Notes: a model not told the origin generated them from the sequence alone. Shown: positions 18,294 through 27,633, numbered from the stretch's first letter. The stretch: DNA of 64,000 bases from Desulfobacterales bacterium (GCA_034003325.1 JAVEYW010000002.1:124001-188000); one strand, 5' to 3'. Made by a program: numbers and translations.

Positions 18294-18476
18294 GCGTTAT
18301 CCCCAGGGCAATCGCATGTAACCCATAGCCCGCTTCAGCCTTGAGAAAAATCGGATTCCAGCTGCGGCAAACTCACGCGGAACGCGTTCAAACAGTGCCG
18401 CAGCTTCCATCCGATCCCCCTCAAGGCTTTCGCTCCCAGCTGTTCATTTCTACATAGATTGCCCTGGCGTTATCCC
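18294..18476. mobile_element. MITE-like element: long imperfect hairpin flanked by 10-bp direct repeats
   Basis: The element at 18304-18466 (163 bp) has perfect 10-bp terminal inverted repeats, CAGGGCAATC and GATTGCCCTG, extended inward by ATGTA / TACAT. Three inner paired blocks follow: CCTTGAG (18339) with CTCAAGG (18420), ATCGGAT with ATCCGAT, and AGCTGCGGCA (18360) with TGCCGCAGCT (18396). An apical ACGCG-gaa-CGCGT hairpin closes the structure. The sequence GCGTTATCCC occurs once on each side (18294-18303 and 18467-18476), as expected of a 10-bp target-site duplication. No transposase is encoded. I infer a miniature inverted-repeat element; a structured RNA or the remains of a gene are alternatives. 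Confidence 0.6.
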
Positions 18477-18485
18477 GAATATCGG

Positions 18486-18514
18486 TTGACTTTTTGTTAC
18501 GGTTCAATTAATTT
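18486..18514 (+). promoter_or_regulatory. Predicted promoter of the formate dehydrogenase gene
   Basis: TTGACT (18486-18491) and TAATTT (18509-18514) are 17 bp apart, directly upstream of the ModE-type operator. I saw no sigma54 (GG-N10-GC) motif in the interval. Confidence 0.45.
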
Positions 18515-18520
18515 TTCTCT

Positions 18521-18546
18521 TCGTTATGACGTTATTGTCATAACGA
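18521..18546. promoter_or_regulatory. ModE-type operator upstream of the formate dehydrogenase
   Basis: TCGTTATGAC and GTCATAACGA form a perfect 10-bp inverted repeat with a 6-bp centre. The half-sites CGTTAT and ATAACG are 12 bp apart, which matches the E. coli modA operator as I remember it. The site would cover the transcription start predicted from the promoter at 18486-18514, a position suited to repression. A ModE-like regulator is encoded directly after the formate dehydrogenase. Confidence 0.65.
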
Positions 18547-18671
18547 GATGCCCCTGATTCCGCTGCGCGGGAAACTCTAATGGCAACGGAGGCAACTCAC
18601 GGGCATGGCCGGCTTTATAAAAAATTGTTGTTCGATGAACATTCATTGGAAAAAAACAGGAGGGTGTGGGC

Positions 18672-21446
18672 ATGGCGGCAGGAGAGATGATTATCAACGG
18701 CGCGTCGTATCGGGTTAGCGCGAATCAGACCATTCTCGATGTGGCAACGGAAAACGGTATTCGGATTCCGACCTTGTGCCATTTGAAAGGCGCTTCTTCC
18801 ACCGGCACCTGCGGCATCTGTGTGGTGGCGGTTGAGGACCGCGCGGAGCTGGTACCCGCATGTACGACGCCTGCCGCCAATAACATGGTCGTCCTGACGG
18901 AATCGAAACGGGTGGTGGCGGCAAGAAAACAGACTTTATCCAGATTACTCTCCTCCGGCAATCACAACTGTGCCATCGGCTCATCTGCGGAGAAGGACTG
19001 GGCGGCGTTCCAGGTGAGCACGTTTTCAAATGAGGGCGAGGAGGCCCTTTGTCCTGCCTGGGGAGACTGTCGGCTTCAGGACTTGGCCTATCAATACCAG
19101 GTGGCGGGTGGCATCGGCAGAAAAGGCGATCCGCTTTCCTTTCCCCGACCGGTAACGAATATTCCCATGATTGTGCGCGATTTTTCCCGATGCATTCGCT
19201 GTGGTCGCTGCGTCAAGGCGTGCAATGAAATTCAGGTGAATGGCGCTATCCGGTTTGATTTTCCAGACATAGATACGGACGGCGCCTTTTCAGGAGAATA
19301 CCCTGCTGTCGATGAGAACTGTGTGTATTGCGGGGAGTGTGTTCAGGCTTGCCCGGTCGGCGCCCTGGTGGATAAAAAAGCCCGTTATCAACTTCGAACG
19401 CTCGAAACCCAAACCATCCGCACCACCTGCCCGTATTGCGGAGTGGGCTGCCAGCAGTTACTCCATGTCCGTGAGGGGAAAATCGTGAAAGTCACCGGTG
19501 TCGAGGACGCGCAGCCGAACAAGGGCCGACTGTGTGTCAAGGGGCGTTTCGGATATGATTTCATTTATTCACCCGAACGCCTCACCGATCCACTGATCAA
19601 GGACAACGGCGTGTTTCGAAAGGCCTCCTGGGATGAAGCCCTCGATCTGGTTGCCAACACCATTAAAAAGATCATCGCGGAAGACGGTCCGTCGGCTGTG
19701 GCCGGCGTTAGCTGTGCCAGAAGCATCAACGAAGATTCCTATCAAATGCAAAAATTGTTTCGATCGGTGTTCAAGACCAATAATATCGATCATTGCGCCC
19801 GTACCTGACATGCCCCCACAGTCGCCGGTCTGGCGACATCTTTCGGTTCGGGTGCCATGACCAATTCCTTTGATGAATTTCAAAAAGCCCGAATGTTCCT
19901 GGTGATTGGGTCAAACATGACCGAGGCGCATCCGGTGGCCGCGACCTTTCTTAAAAATGCGGTTCGATCCGGTGCCAAACTGATTCTAGTCGATCCGAGA
20001 AAGCACCGGTTGGCGGACTACGCCGACATTCACGTACCAATCAAGGTCGGCAGCGACATCGCCTTTTTAAACGGGGTGATGCATGTCCTGATAGCAGAGG
20101 ATCTTTACGATAAAGCCTTTGTCGCAGCGCACACACAAGGGTTTGAACCACTAAGGGAAAAGGTCCTGGAATTTCCGCCCGAACGTGCTGCGAATATCGC
20201 TGGTATTGATCCGGCGGTCATTTATGAGGTGGCCCGTTTGCTTGCGAAAGTCAAACCGGCCATGCTGTGTTACACCCTTGGCATCACCGAGCACACCTGC
20301 GGCAGAAACAATGTCATGTCCACGGCCAATCTTCAGATGCTTCTGGGGAATATGGGCATGGCCTGCGGCGGCGTGAATCCCCTTCGCGGGCAAAACAATG
20401 TTCAGGGAGCCTGCGACATGGGCGCATTGCCCAATGTCTATCCGGGCTATCAACCGGTGACAGACCCCAAAGCAAAGGAAAAATTTGAACGCGCATGGGG
20501 GGTTGAAAATCTTTCAAACACCATCGGCCTCATGATGCCAAAAATGATGGACGGGTTGGTGTCGGGTGCGGTCCGGGGGTTTTACATCTTCGGGGAAAAT
20601 CTTGCCTGCACCGAGCCGGACATTAAAAAGGTCGAGCATGAACTCGCGTCGGCCGAGTTCCTCGTGGTGCAGGATATCTTTCTGAACGAAACCACGAAAT
20701 TTGCGGATGTGGTGCTGCCTGCGGCGGCCTGGAGTGAAAATGACGGCACCTTTGCCAGCAGTGAACGCCGGGTAAGCCGGGTGAGAACCGCCAGCCAACC
20801 GCCCGGAAACGCAAAGCCGAACTGGTGGATTTTTAGAGAAATCGCCAAAAGAATGGGGCATGAGTGGGCATCCGAAAGCGCCAGGGAAATTTGGGATAAT
20901 GAGGTCTCGGTTCTTGCACCCCCGCTTTCGGGTATCAAATATTATCGTATCGAGCACGACGGCCTTCAGTGGCCCTGTCCCGATGAAGCCCACCCGGGAA
21001 CCCGGTTTTTGCACAAGGATGGTAATTTCACTGCTGGAAAGGGAGCCTTCATCCCGGTAGACTGGACGCCGGCGGCAGAAGTTCCGGATGCCGAATACCC
21101 CATGGTACTGAGTACCGGCCGGCGCCTGTATCATTATCATACCCGTACGCAGACGGGGAGGTGCGAGGGACTCAATGATCTTCTGTCGGAGGAAACCGCC
21201 GATATTTCCCCCATGGACGCCGAAAAATACCGGATTGCCCAGGGTGAAAGAATTCGGGTTCGCTCCAGAAGGGGGGCGGTAGAGGTCAAAGCCCGCGTCA
21301 CCCAAGAAGTTCAGGCCGGTCTTGTCTGGATGGCTTTTCATTTTCGTGAGAACAACGCAAACTGGCTGACCAATCCCGCCTTTGATCCGGTCACCCTGAC
21401 GGCCGAATACAAGGCTTGTGCCGTAAGGCTTGAAAAAATCGATTAA
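18672..21446 (+). CDS. fdhA: Selenocysteine-containing formate dehydrogenase alpha subunit (in-frame UGA = Sec)
   Basis: The enzyme oxidises formate to CO2 at a Mo or W bis-MGD centre. The reading frame is continuous across one UGA at 19806-19808: the context CART-U-HAPTVAGLATSFGSGAM matches the Sec site of known formate dehydrogenases (CARV-U-HGP). With Sec379 the protein is 924 aa. Domains in order: a 2Fe-2S ferredoxin (1-80, CHLKGASSTGTCGICVV), a His-Cys3 cluster segment (NHNC...C...C, ~95-135), two 4Fe-4S motifs (CIRCGRCVKACNE, CVYCGECVQACP), the CPYCGVGC cluster of the molybdopterin domain, then the MGD-binding C-terminus (YPMVLSTGRRLYHYHTRTQTG). ATG 18672 has AGGAGGG 7 nt upstream; GTG 18666 is too close. 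No beta or gamma subunit adjoins. Confidence 0.95.
19806..19840 (+). promoter_or_regulatory. Bacterial SECIS element
   Basis: Immediately after the UGA, GTCGCC (19821-19826) pairs with GGCGAC (19832-19837) around a GGTCT loop. The GGUCU apical loop and its distance of 18 nt from the UGA match my recollection of the E. coli fdhF SECIS, the SelB-binding hairpin. This supports UGA decoding as selenocysteine rather than termination. Confidence 0.88.
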
Positions 21447-21622
21447 GCCGCTCATCTCTTGATTAGGAATTCCCAACGCCCTCTTTACCGATGATAGCGC
21501 TGCGGTCTTGTTATTTATCCGCGATCGGTTTATGTTGTGGGTAATTGCGACATATAAATCCGGGTATGCGGAACAATAGATTTAACCTTGTCAACACATG
21601 CTCATTCGTATGGCTTGCCGAT

Positions 21623-22003
21623 ATGACCCGAAAACCAACAACATTTTACACCCGCTCCAATGTCTGGATTCAAGATGCCGAAGGCAACATCGTCTTTGGA
21701 TTGGGTCGCTGCAAAATCCTGCGCGCCATCCAACGCCACGGTTCCATTCATGCTGCAGCCAAGGAGCTGAAGATCGGGTACCGGGCCATTTGGGCCAGAA
21801 TAAAGGCCACGGAAGATCGGCTCGGGGAAAAGCTGCTGATAAAAACCATCGGCGGCGCTACCGGTGGTGGTTCCCGGTTGACGCCTCTAGCGGAGACGCT
21901 ATTGTCCGAATTTGACAAGGTCCAAAAACATATCGAAAAAGAAACCGACCGCCAGCTTGAAAAGCATCTGGGGGCTTATTTGCCCTTGAATAGGAACGGA
22001 TGA
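21623..22003 (+). CDS. ModE-like winged-helix transcriptional regulator (DNA-binding domain only)
   Basis: This ~126-aa protein matches the N-terminal DNA-binding domain of the molybdate regulator ModE: GLGRCKILRAIQRHGSIHAAAKELKIGYRAIWARIKATEDRLG is the expected LysR-like helix-turn-helix, followed by the wing KTIGGATGGGSRLTPLAETLL. The molbindin (molybdate-binding) domains of full ModE are absent, so any molybdate response must come from elsewhere. It follows the molybdoenzyme gene by 176 bp and a ModE-type operator precedes that gene. The start is uncertain: ATG 21623 lacks an SD, and ATG 21566 or TTG 21545 would add 19 or 26 residues. Confidence 0.75.
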   Translation: MTRKPTTFYTRSNVWIQDAEGNIVFGLGRCKILRAIQRHGSIHAAAKELKIGYRAIWARIKATEDRLGEKLLIKTIGGATGGGSRLTPLAETLLSEFDKVQKHIEKETDRQLEKHLGAYLPLNRNG

Positions 22004-22234
22004 CCGTTGACGCTTCTTTGAGCGCAGGTTAACCGATACGATCATCGGAAGTTATCTTCCACATTTTTCTTGAATTTTTCCCTTGAATCTCTTAGTGATT
22101 TCGGATATGGGTTTCTGCTGTTTAATAGCATTCCCTTTTTTGTTCATGGGCACTGAATGAATTGGGACGGGTTTCCGGTGCAAATCAAGAACGCCGGGGG
22201 GCCCTTAATAATAACGACGGTCGGAGGTGATAGC

Positions 22235-22780
22235 ATAGCTATAAAACGCACCAACAAGGACAACAGGTCAAGCGATTCCGGTGTCAGCATAAACAGGGAA
22301 ATACGCGCGAGGGAGGTTCGGGTTATCGACCCGGACGGCAATCAAATCGGCATCATTCCAACCCATCAGGCCCTTGCTGCGGCAGGTGATTTCGGTTTGG
22401 ATTTGGTTGAAGTGTCCCCGAACGCAAACCCACCGGTTTGTAAGATCATGGATTATGGCCGATATAAATATGAACAGACCAAAAAGCTTCAGGAAGCCAA
22501 AAAGAAGCAAAGCAGCTTCCAGCTTAAAGAAATAAAAGTGCGCCCTAAAACGGGTGAGCATGATTTAGAAACAAAAATTGGTCATATTATCAAGTTCATC
22601 GGGAAAAAGGATCGGGTCAAGGTAACCGTCGTTTTCAGGGGCCGAGAAATCACCCTTGCCCAACTCGGCCGGGAATTGCTGAAAAAAATTGTCGAAGCGA
22701 CTGAAGACGTGGCCGTCGTTGAGCAAGAACCTAAATTTGAAGGCAAAACGATGATAATGGTTTTATCACCGAAATCATAA
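22235..22780 (+). CDS. infC: Translation initiation factor IF-3, apparent AUA start
   Basis: IF-3 prevents premature subunit joining and checks the start codon. From ATA 22235 the protein is 181 aa, the normal family length, with the N-terminal domain (SINREIRAREVRVID), the linker LDLVEVSPNANPPVCKIMDYG, and a C-terminal domain ending MIMVLSPK. I prefer ATA because a strong SD, GGAGGTGA (22223-22230), lies 7 nt upstream and no ATG/GTG/TTG is at the family's usual start. ATG 22157 is in frame but lacks an SD and would add 26 unrelated residues. Rare start codons on infC (AUU in E. coli) allow IF-3 to repress itself. It leads infC-rpmI-rplT-pheS-pheT. Confidence 0.93.
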   Translation: MAIKRTNKDNRSSDSGVSINREIRAREVRVIDPDGNQIGIIPTHQALAAAGDFGLDLVEVSPNANPPVCKIMDYGRYKYEQTKKLQEAKKKQSSFQLKEIKVRPKTGEHDLETKIGHIIKFIGKKDRVKVTVVFRGREITLAQLGRELLKKIVEATEDVAVVEQEPKFEGKTMIMVLSPKS

Positions 22781-22857
22781 CACCATACCGAATCAATGAC
22801 CGATTCTTCCCTATACCCTAAGGGAGGAATAGCACCTATAAAAATGAGTCGTTAGCT

Positions 22858-22902
22858 GTGGCGTGGGCGTTTTTAAGCGGTTGCTCGCGCCACCTGTTTT
22901 TT
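22858..22902 (+). terminator. Attenuator-like hairpin between infC and rpmI
   Basis: GTGGCGTGGGC (22858-22868) pairs with GCTCGCGCCAC (22883-22893) over 11 bp with two G-U pairs, followed 3 nt later by six T. It sits in the 217-bp infC-rpmI spacer. A second stem (CCGGGGAGA with TTCTCCGG, 22905-22923) follows directly. Ribosomal protein L20 commonly regulates this operon through a leader RNA, so this may be an L20-controlled attenuator; that link is inferred. Confidence 0.55.
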
Positions 22903-22997
22903 ATCCGGGGAGATCTTCTCCGGCCGAATATTCATGATAACCACCCGCTATTGCGGCGGAATAATTTTAAAGATTAATCTCCGGGAGAGGATATCTC

Positions 22998-23195
22998 ATG
23001 CCAAAAATTAAAACCAACAGGGCCGCCGCGAAGCGGTTTAAAATGACCGGTACGGGAAAGGTCGTATTTAAAAAATCCCACCATAGCCATATTCTGACGA
23101 AGAAAAGCACCAAGCGCAAACGGTCCTTGCGGCTTGGTCAGATTGTGGACAAAACGAATATGCGGGAAATAAGACAACTTCTGCCAAACGGATAA
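22998..23195 (+). CDS. rpmI: 50S ribosomal protein L35
   Basis: This 65-aa, highly basic protein of the large ribosomal subunit starts [20 protein letters not shown] and continues [20 protein letters not shown], the standard L35 pattern. The SD is GGGAGAGG. rplT follows after 26 bp. Confidence 0.97.
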   Translation: MPKIKTNRAAAKRFKMTGTGKVVFKKSHHSHILTKKSTKRKRSLRLGQIVDKTNMREIRQLLPNG

Positions 23196-23221
23196 CCGAG
23201 AGTTTTTTAAGGAGACATCAT

Positions 23222-23575
23222 ATGCGAGTCAAAAGAGGCTTTAAAGCCAGAAGACGAAGAAACAAAATATTGACCCTTGCCAAGGGGTTTCGTGGCGGCC
23301 ACAGCAAACTCTTCAGGACCGCTGCTGATACCGTGGATAGAGCGCTCAACTATTCCTATCGGGACCGCCGAACCCGAAAACGTGATTTTCGCCGTTTATG
23401 GATCGCCCGCATTAATGCGGCCTCTCGCATGAGTAATTTGTCCTACAGCAAATTCATACACGGTTTAAAATTGGCCCATATCGATTTGGATCGGAAAGTA
23501 CTTGCCGAATTGGCCATTTCCGACCCCCAGGGATTTGCTCATATTGCCGGTCTGGCGGCCCAACGGCTTCAGTAG
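23222..23575 (+). CDS. rplT: 50S ribosomal protein L20
   Basis: This 117-aa protein has the L20 opening [20 protein letters not shown], then [15 protein letters not shown] and [20 protein letters not shown]. It binds 23S rRNA early in assembly and in several bacteria represses its own operon. The SD is AAGGAGA. The attenuator-like hairpin upstream of rpmI is a candidate for its control. Confidence 0.97.
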   Translation: MRVKRGFKARRRRNKILTLAKGFRGGHSKLFRTAADTVDRALNYSYRDRRTRKRDFRRLWIARINAASRMSNLSYSKFIHGLKLAHIDLDRKVLAELAISDPQGFAHIAGLAAQRLQ

Positions 23576-23656
23576 GGCTAACCGGGAACCGATTCAATAG
23601 AAATTCGTTGGGTTCGGCCAAAAAGATAGCAGCATACGGATAGAGCAGAGTAACCA

Positions 23657-24664
23657 GTGGACAAATCGATTGATCAGATTCACGATGAAGGGCTGAGAGA
23701 AATTACCGCCGCAACCGATAGGGACGGCGTCGAAGCGGTCATTGTTCGATATTTGGGACGAAAGGGTATTGTCACCCAGTTTCTTCGAAACATATCCTCT
23801 CTTCCCGTTGAAGAACGGCCGAACGCCGGTAAACGGGCCAATGAGGTCAAGATCAGCTTGGATCAAGCGTCCGCAAGCGCGATGAAGGCCTTTGAAACCA
23901 AGCCCTTCCATATTGTGGACAGAATAGATGTTTCTCTTCCCGGCAGAGGGGTTACCTTAGGCTCGTTGCACCCCCTGACACAAGTCACACAACAAATCTG
24001 CGACATTTTCACGGGATTGGGGTTTGCGGTGGCTGAGGGCCCGGAAGTGGAACTTGATTATTATAATTTTGAAGCGCTCAATATACCTAAAAATCATCCG
24101 GCCCGAGATATGCAGGACACCTTTTATGTCTCTGATAACATTGTTCTGCGTACACACACCTCGCCGATTCAGATTCGAACCATGAAAAAACATAAGCCCC
24201 CGTTGCGTATCATCGCACCAGGGAAAGTCTATCGGTGCGACTCCGATTTGACGCACACCCCGATGTTCCACCAGATCGAGGGGCTGATGGTGGGCGAAAA
24301 CATTTCTTTTGGCGATCTTAAGGGCATCCTTACCTACTTCATTCATAAGTTCTTTGATGACCAAACCGCATTAAAGTTCCGGCCCAGTTTTTTCCCTTTT
24401 ACCGAACCGAGCGCCGAAGTGGATATTCTCTGTGTCATGTGCCGCGGAAGAGGGTGCCGCGTCTGTTCTCAAACCGGATGGCTTGAAGTGCTTGGCGCCG
24501 GAATGGTGCATCCAGCCGTGTTTGAAAATGTGGGCTATGATACGAGCAAAATCACTGGTTTTGCCTTTGGCATGGGTATTGAGCGGTTGACAATGCTCAA
24601 ATACGGTGTTGATGATATTCGGTTGTTTTTCGAAAATGACCTCAGACTCCTCCGTCAATTCTGA
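23657..24664 (+). CDS. pheS: Phenylalanyl-tRNA synthetase alpha subunit
   Basis: PheS forms the catalytic part of the alpha2-beta2 PheRS that charges tRNA-Phe. The 335-aa protein has a short N-terminal coiled-coil region, then class II aaRS motifs: [43 protein letters not shown] (motif 2 region) and [19 protein letters not shown] (motif 3). A small Cys-rich stretch [17 protein letters not shown] precedes motif 3, as in many PheS. The start is GTG 23657. pheT follows after 33 bp. Confidence 0.96.
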   Translation: MDKSIDQIHDEGLREITAATDRDGVEAVIVRYLGRKGIVTQFLRNISSLPVEERPNAGKRANEVKISLDQASASAMKAFETKPFHIVDRIDVSLPGRGVTLGSLHPLTQVTQQICDIFTGLGFAVAEGPEVELDYYNFEALNIPKNHPARDMQDTFYVSDNIVLRTHTSPIQIRTMKKHKPPLRIIAPGKVYRCDSDLTHTPMFHQIEGLMVGENISFGDLKGILTYFIHKFFDDQTALKFRPSFFPFTEPSAEVDILCVMCRGRGCRVCSQTGWLEVLGAGMVHPAVFENVGYDTSKITGFAFGMGIERLTMLKYGVDDIRLFFENDLRLLRQF

Positions 24665-24697
24665 CGGGCGCCGAAAAAATTCAGAGGGTGCCTCTCC

Positions 24698-27121
24698 ATG
24701 AAGGTTAGTTTACGCTGGCTAAAAGAATACGTTCCTATTCAAATGGCGGTTAAGGAGCTCGCAGATGCGTTAACCATGACCGGGTTGGAGGTTGAATCGA
24801 TTACGGATCGATTTGCCTGTCTTCAGTCGGTTCTTGTCGGAAGAATCTTGACGGTCGCGCCCCACCCTAACGCCGATAGACTGTCAATTTGCAATGTCGA
24901 CACGTCTGGTGCCCGACACATAGTTGTTTGCGGCGCACCAAATGCCGCACCCGGTATTCTCGTTCCCGTCGCCCTTCCGGGAACGGTGTTACCGAATGGA
25001 ATGGAAATCAACTCATCAGTCATCCGCGGCCAGCGCTCAGACGGTATGCTGTGTGGTGAATCCGAGCTGGGGCTCGGACCAGACAGCGGCGGATTGATGA
25101 TCCTCAATGAAAAAACGCCCGTGGGCCAACCCCTTCCCCTTGCACTTGGGCTTTCCGACGTGGTGTTTGAAATTGGTCTTACGCCCAATCGGCCTGACTG
25201 TTTGAGCATGATCGGTATCGCCCGCGAAGTTGCCGCCATTCAAAAGCTTCAGGTTCGATATCCGGAAACGATCATTTCTGATCGTGGCGCGGAAATGTTA
25301 AATTTGACCTCTGTTACGATCGAGGCGCCTGCGCATTGCCCGCGATATGCCGCCCGACTGATCCAAGACATTCAGGTCGCTCCTTCTCCTTTTTGGCTTC
25401 AGGACCGCCTACTTTCCATTGGCCTGCGCCCCATCAACAATATTGTGGATATCACCAACTTTGTCATGATGGAAACCGGACAACCATTGCATGCCTTTGA
25501 TTTCGATCTGCTGGCTGAAAACAGAATCGTGGTTCGGACAGCCTCGGATGGAGAAACCTTTGTCACCCTGGACGGAAAAGAGCGACGGCTTACTTCAGAG
25601 ATGCTGATGATCTGCGATGGAAAAAAACCGGTGGCCCTAGCCGGAGTCATGGGCGGGCTCAATTCGGAAATCGTGCCCAACACCACCCGCGTTCTTCTGG
25701 AGAGCGCCTGTTTTTCGCCCCAAAGCATACGAAAAACAGCGAAACTACTTGGGCTCGCCACCGACGCGTCTCATCGCTTCGAGCGGGGTGTCGATCCTCA
25801 TGGGACGATTAATGCGATGAATCGCGCAGCGCAACTCATGGTGGACATTACCGGCGGCTGTATGGTCAGCGGCTATATCGATGACCATCCGGGACCCAAC
25901 AAGGCGCCGACGATAACACTCAGCGTAGCGGCCACCAATCGGCTGTTGGGCACCGCTTTTAATCCACATGAGATTCTCGATTTTCTTTCCCTGGTGGAAA
26001 TTGCAGCCAAGACAAAGCCAGAAACCGCCTCGGATCTTATTCAGGCGACACCCCCATCCTACCGAGTCGACATTAGTCGGCCCGAAGATTTGATCGAGGA
26101 AGTCGCCCGGCTTTCAGGTTACAACAAAATCCCCACAACATTACCGGCAATGCCTGCAGAAACGGTTTTGCTGCATAGTGGAACCGGCTTGAGATCTGCC
26201 ATTCGAACGATTCTGACCGGTATCGGTTTTTTTGAGGCCATCAATTACAGCTTCATTCATCCGGATGCTTGCGACCGGCTTCAGCTAAAAACCGATGACA
26301 CCAGAAGAAACATCGTCCGAATTTTAAATCCTTTAAGTGAAGATCAGGCGGTCATGAGAAGCTCCTTGATTCCCGGGCTTTTAGAAACGATGCGTCGAAA
26401 TAACAGTAAACAAATTAGAGAGTTGAAGCTTTTTGAAATCGGACAGACCTTTACCGCCGCCGCTGAAGAGGATCTTCCCGAAGAAACCGAAATAGCGGCT
26501 GCATTATGGACCGGACTGCGATCCGCACCCGTCTGGCATGAGGCGCCGGCAAACAGCGACTTTTACGACATAAAGGGGGCTTTGGAAAGCCTGCTCTCAG
26601 GGCTCGGCATCAAAGATGCCTGCTTCACACGGCTGGCCGATGATGATTGCACATATACCAAACCCGGGTATACGGCCGGCGTGTATATCGGAGATTTGCT
26701 TATCGGCCTTGTCGGAGAGGTGCACCCACAAACCCTTCGCCATTTTGATTTAAGACAGACCGCTTATATTTTTGAGCTGGACATTGCCAAAATATCCCGG
26801 TTCATTCCGACGGAAAAAACATTTGCCGCCCTATCCAAATTCCCGGCCACCTCCCGGGATGTCACGCTTATTATCGATAAGGAAATCGAAACACAGCGTA
26901 TTCTTGAAAAAACAAAAGCCGGGAAGGATGCGCTGCTTGAAAGCGTTCACCTGTTTGACGTTTTTGAAGGAAAGCCAATCCCCGAGGGCAAAAAGAGTGT
27001 TTCGTTCAGAATCACTTATCGCTCAACAACGGAGACGCTGGCGGATGAATTAATTAATAACCGTCATCAGAAAATATCCGAACAGTTGATTCGGGAGTTT
27101 AAGGCTGACTTGCCTGCCTGA
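24698..27121 (+). CDS. pheT: Phenylalanyl-tRNA synthetase beta subunit
   Basis: PheT is the editing and tRNA-binding subunit. The 807-aa length is normal. It starts MKVSLRWLKEYVPIQM, has an EMAP/OB-like tRNA-binding domain (VLVGRILTVAPHPNADRLSICNVD, ~46-69), the B3/B4 editing region (MLICDGKKPVALAGVMGG), the B5 domain, and the C-terminal ferredoxin-fold anticodon-binding domain (FPATSRDVTLIIDKEI ... VSFRITYRS). Confidence 0.96.
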   Translation: MKVSLRWLKEYVPIQMAVKELADALTMTGLEVESITDRFACLQSVLVGRILTVAPHPNADRLSICNVDTSGARHIVVCGAPNAAPGILVPVALPGTVLPNGMEINSSVIRGQRSDGMLCGESELGLGPDSGGLMILNEKTPVGQPLPLALGLSDVVFEIGLTPNRPDCLSMIGIAREVAAIQKLQVRYPETIISDRGAEMLNLTSVTIEAPAHCPRYAARLIQDIQVAPSPFWLQDRLLSIGLRPINNIVDITNFVMMETGQPLHAFDFDLLAENRIVVRTASDGETFVTLDGKERRLTSEMLMICDGKKPVALAGVMGGLNSEIVPNTTRVLLESACFSPQSIRKTAKLLGLATDASHRFERGVDPHGTINAMNRAAQLMVDITGGCMVSGYIDDHPGPNKAPTITLSVAATNRLLGTAFNPHEILDFLSLVEIAAKTKPETASDLIQATPPSYRVDISRPEDLIEEVARLSGYNKIPTTLPAMPAETVLLHSGTGLRSAIRTILTGIGFFEAINYSFIHPDACDRLQLKTDDTRRNIVRILNPLSEDQAVMRSSLIPGLLETMRRNNSKQIRELKLFEIGQTFTAAAEEDLPEETEIAAALWTGLRSAPVWHEAPANSDFYDIKGALESLLSGLGIKDACFTRLADDDCTYTKPGYTAGVYIGDLLIGLVGEVHPQTLRHFDLRQTAYIFELDIAKISRFIPTEKTFAALSKFPATSRDVTLIIDKEIETQRILEKTKAGKDALLESVHLFDVFEGKPIPEGKKSVSFRITYRSTTETLADELINNRHQKISEQLIREFKADLPA

Positions 27122-27167
27122 CAACCCGTGGCTTGTCCGGATGTTTTTGTTTATGCGGGCTATATCC

Positions 27168-27515
27168 ATGGAAAACAGCAATGACCCCGAGGGGGTTATT
27201 CCCGACAAGTTTTATTTTAAAATCGGCGAGGTCAGTTCCGTTGTTGGGCTTCCCACCCATGTTCTTCGGTTCTGGGAATCCGAATTCAAGCAGATTCGGC
27301 CCAAAAGAACTGCATCCGGCCAACGCCTTTACAGAAAAAAAGATGTTTTGCTGATTCTGAAAATTAAAGATCTGTTGTATAATAAAAAGTTTACCATCGC
27401 GGGAGCCAAGCGTTGTATTCAATCGGATTCGGAAACCCCGAACAATCTGTTTTCCAGAACCCTTCTTGACGAAATTCGAACCGAGTTGATTTCCATTCGA
27501 GACTTTCTCGACTAG
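27168..27515 (+). CDS. MerR family transcriptional regulator
   Basis: This ~115-aa protein has a MerR-type helix-turn-helix: YFKIGEVSSVVGLPTHVLRFWESEFKQIRPKRTASGQRLYRKKDVLLI (~14-61). The C-terminal part is short with no recognisable effector domain. A small MerR protein next to pheT is common in related bacteria; its target is not known. The start is uncertain among ATG 27141, 27153 and 27168; none has a clear SD. Confidence 0.78.
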   Translation: MENSNDPEGVIPDKFYFKIGEVSSVVGLPTHVLRFWESEFKQIRPKRTASGQRLYRKKDVLLILKIKDLLYNKKFTIAGAKRCIQSDSETPNNLFSRTLLDEIRTELISIRDFLD

Positions 27516-27633
27516 CGACGAATTTGTACCCTCGTGGCCGTTTGCCGCCTCTAAAACACAACCGAACCGAATTAAGCGCTTTTTTCACCAAGGATAAATC
27601 TCTTTAGAAACAAGAGACTATCCTAAAATGTGA

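Noticed and set aside
18666-19808. Formate dehydrogenase as two separate genes or a pseudogene
   Set aside because: The UGA is at the known Sec position with a SECIS hairpin at the right distance, and both parts are in the same frame.
20514-21476. 320-aa minus-strand ORF inside the formate dehydrogenase gene
   Set aside because: Antisense shadow of the molybdopterin domain; no motif or SD.
22157-22234. ATG 22157 as infC start
   Set aside because: There is no SD, and the 26 extra residues do not match IF-3; the SD at 22223 points to ATA 22235.
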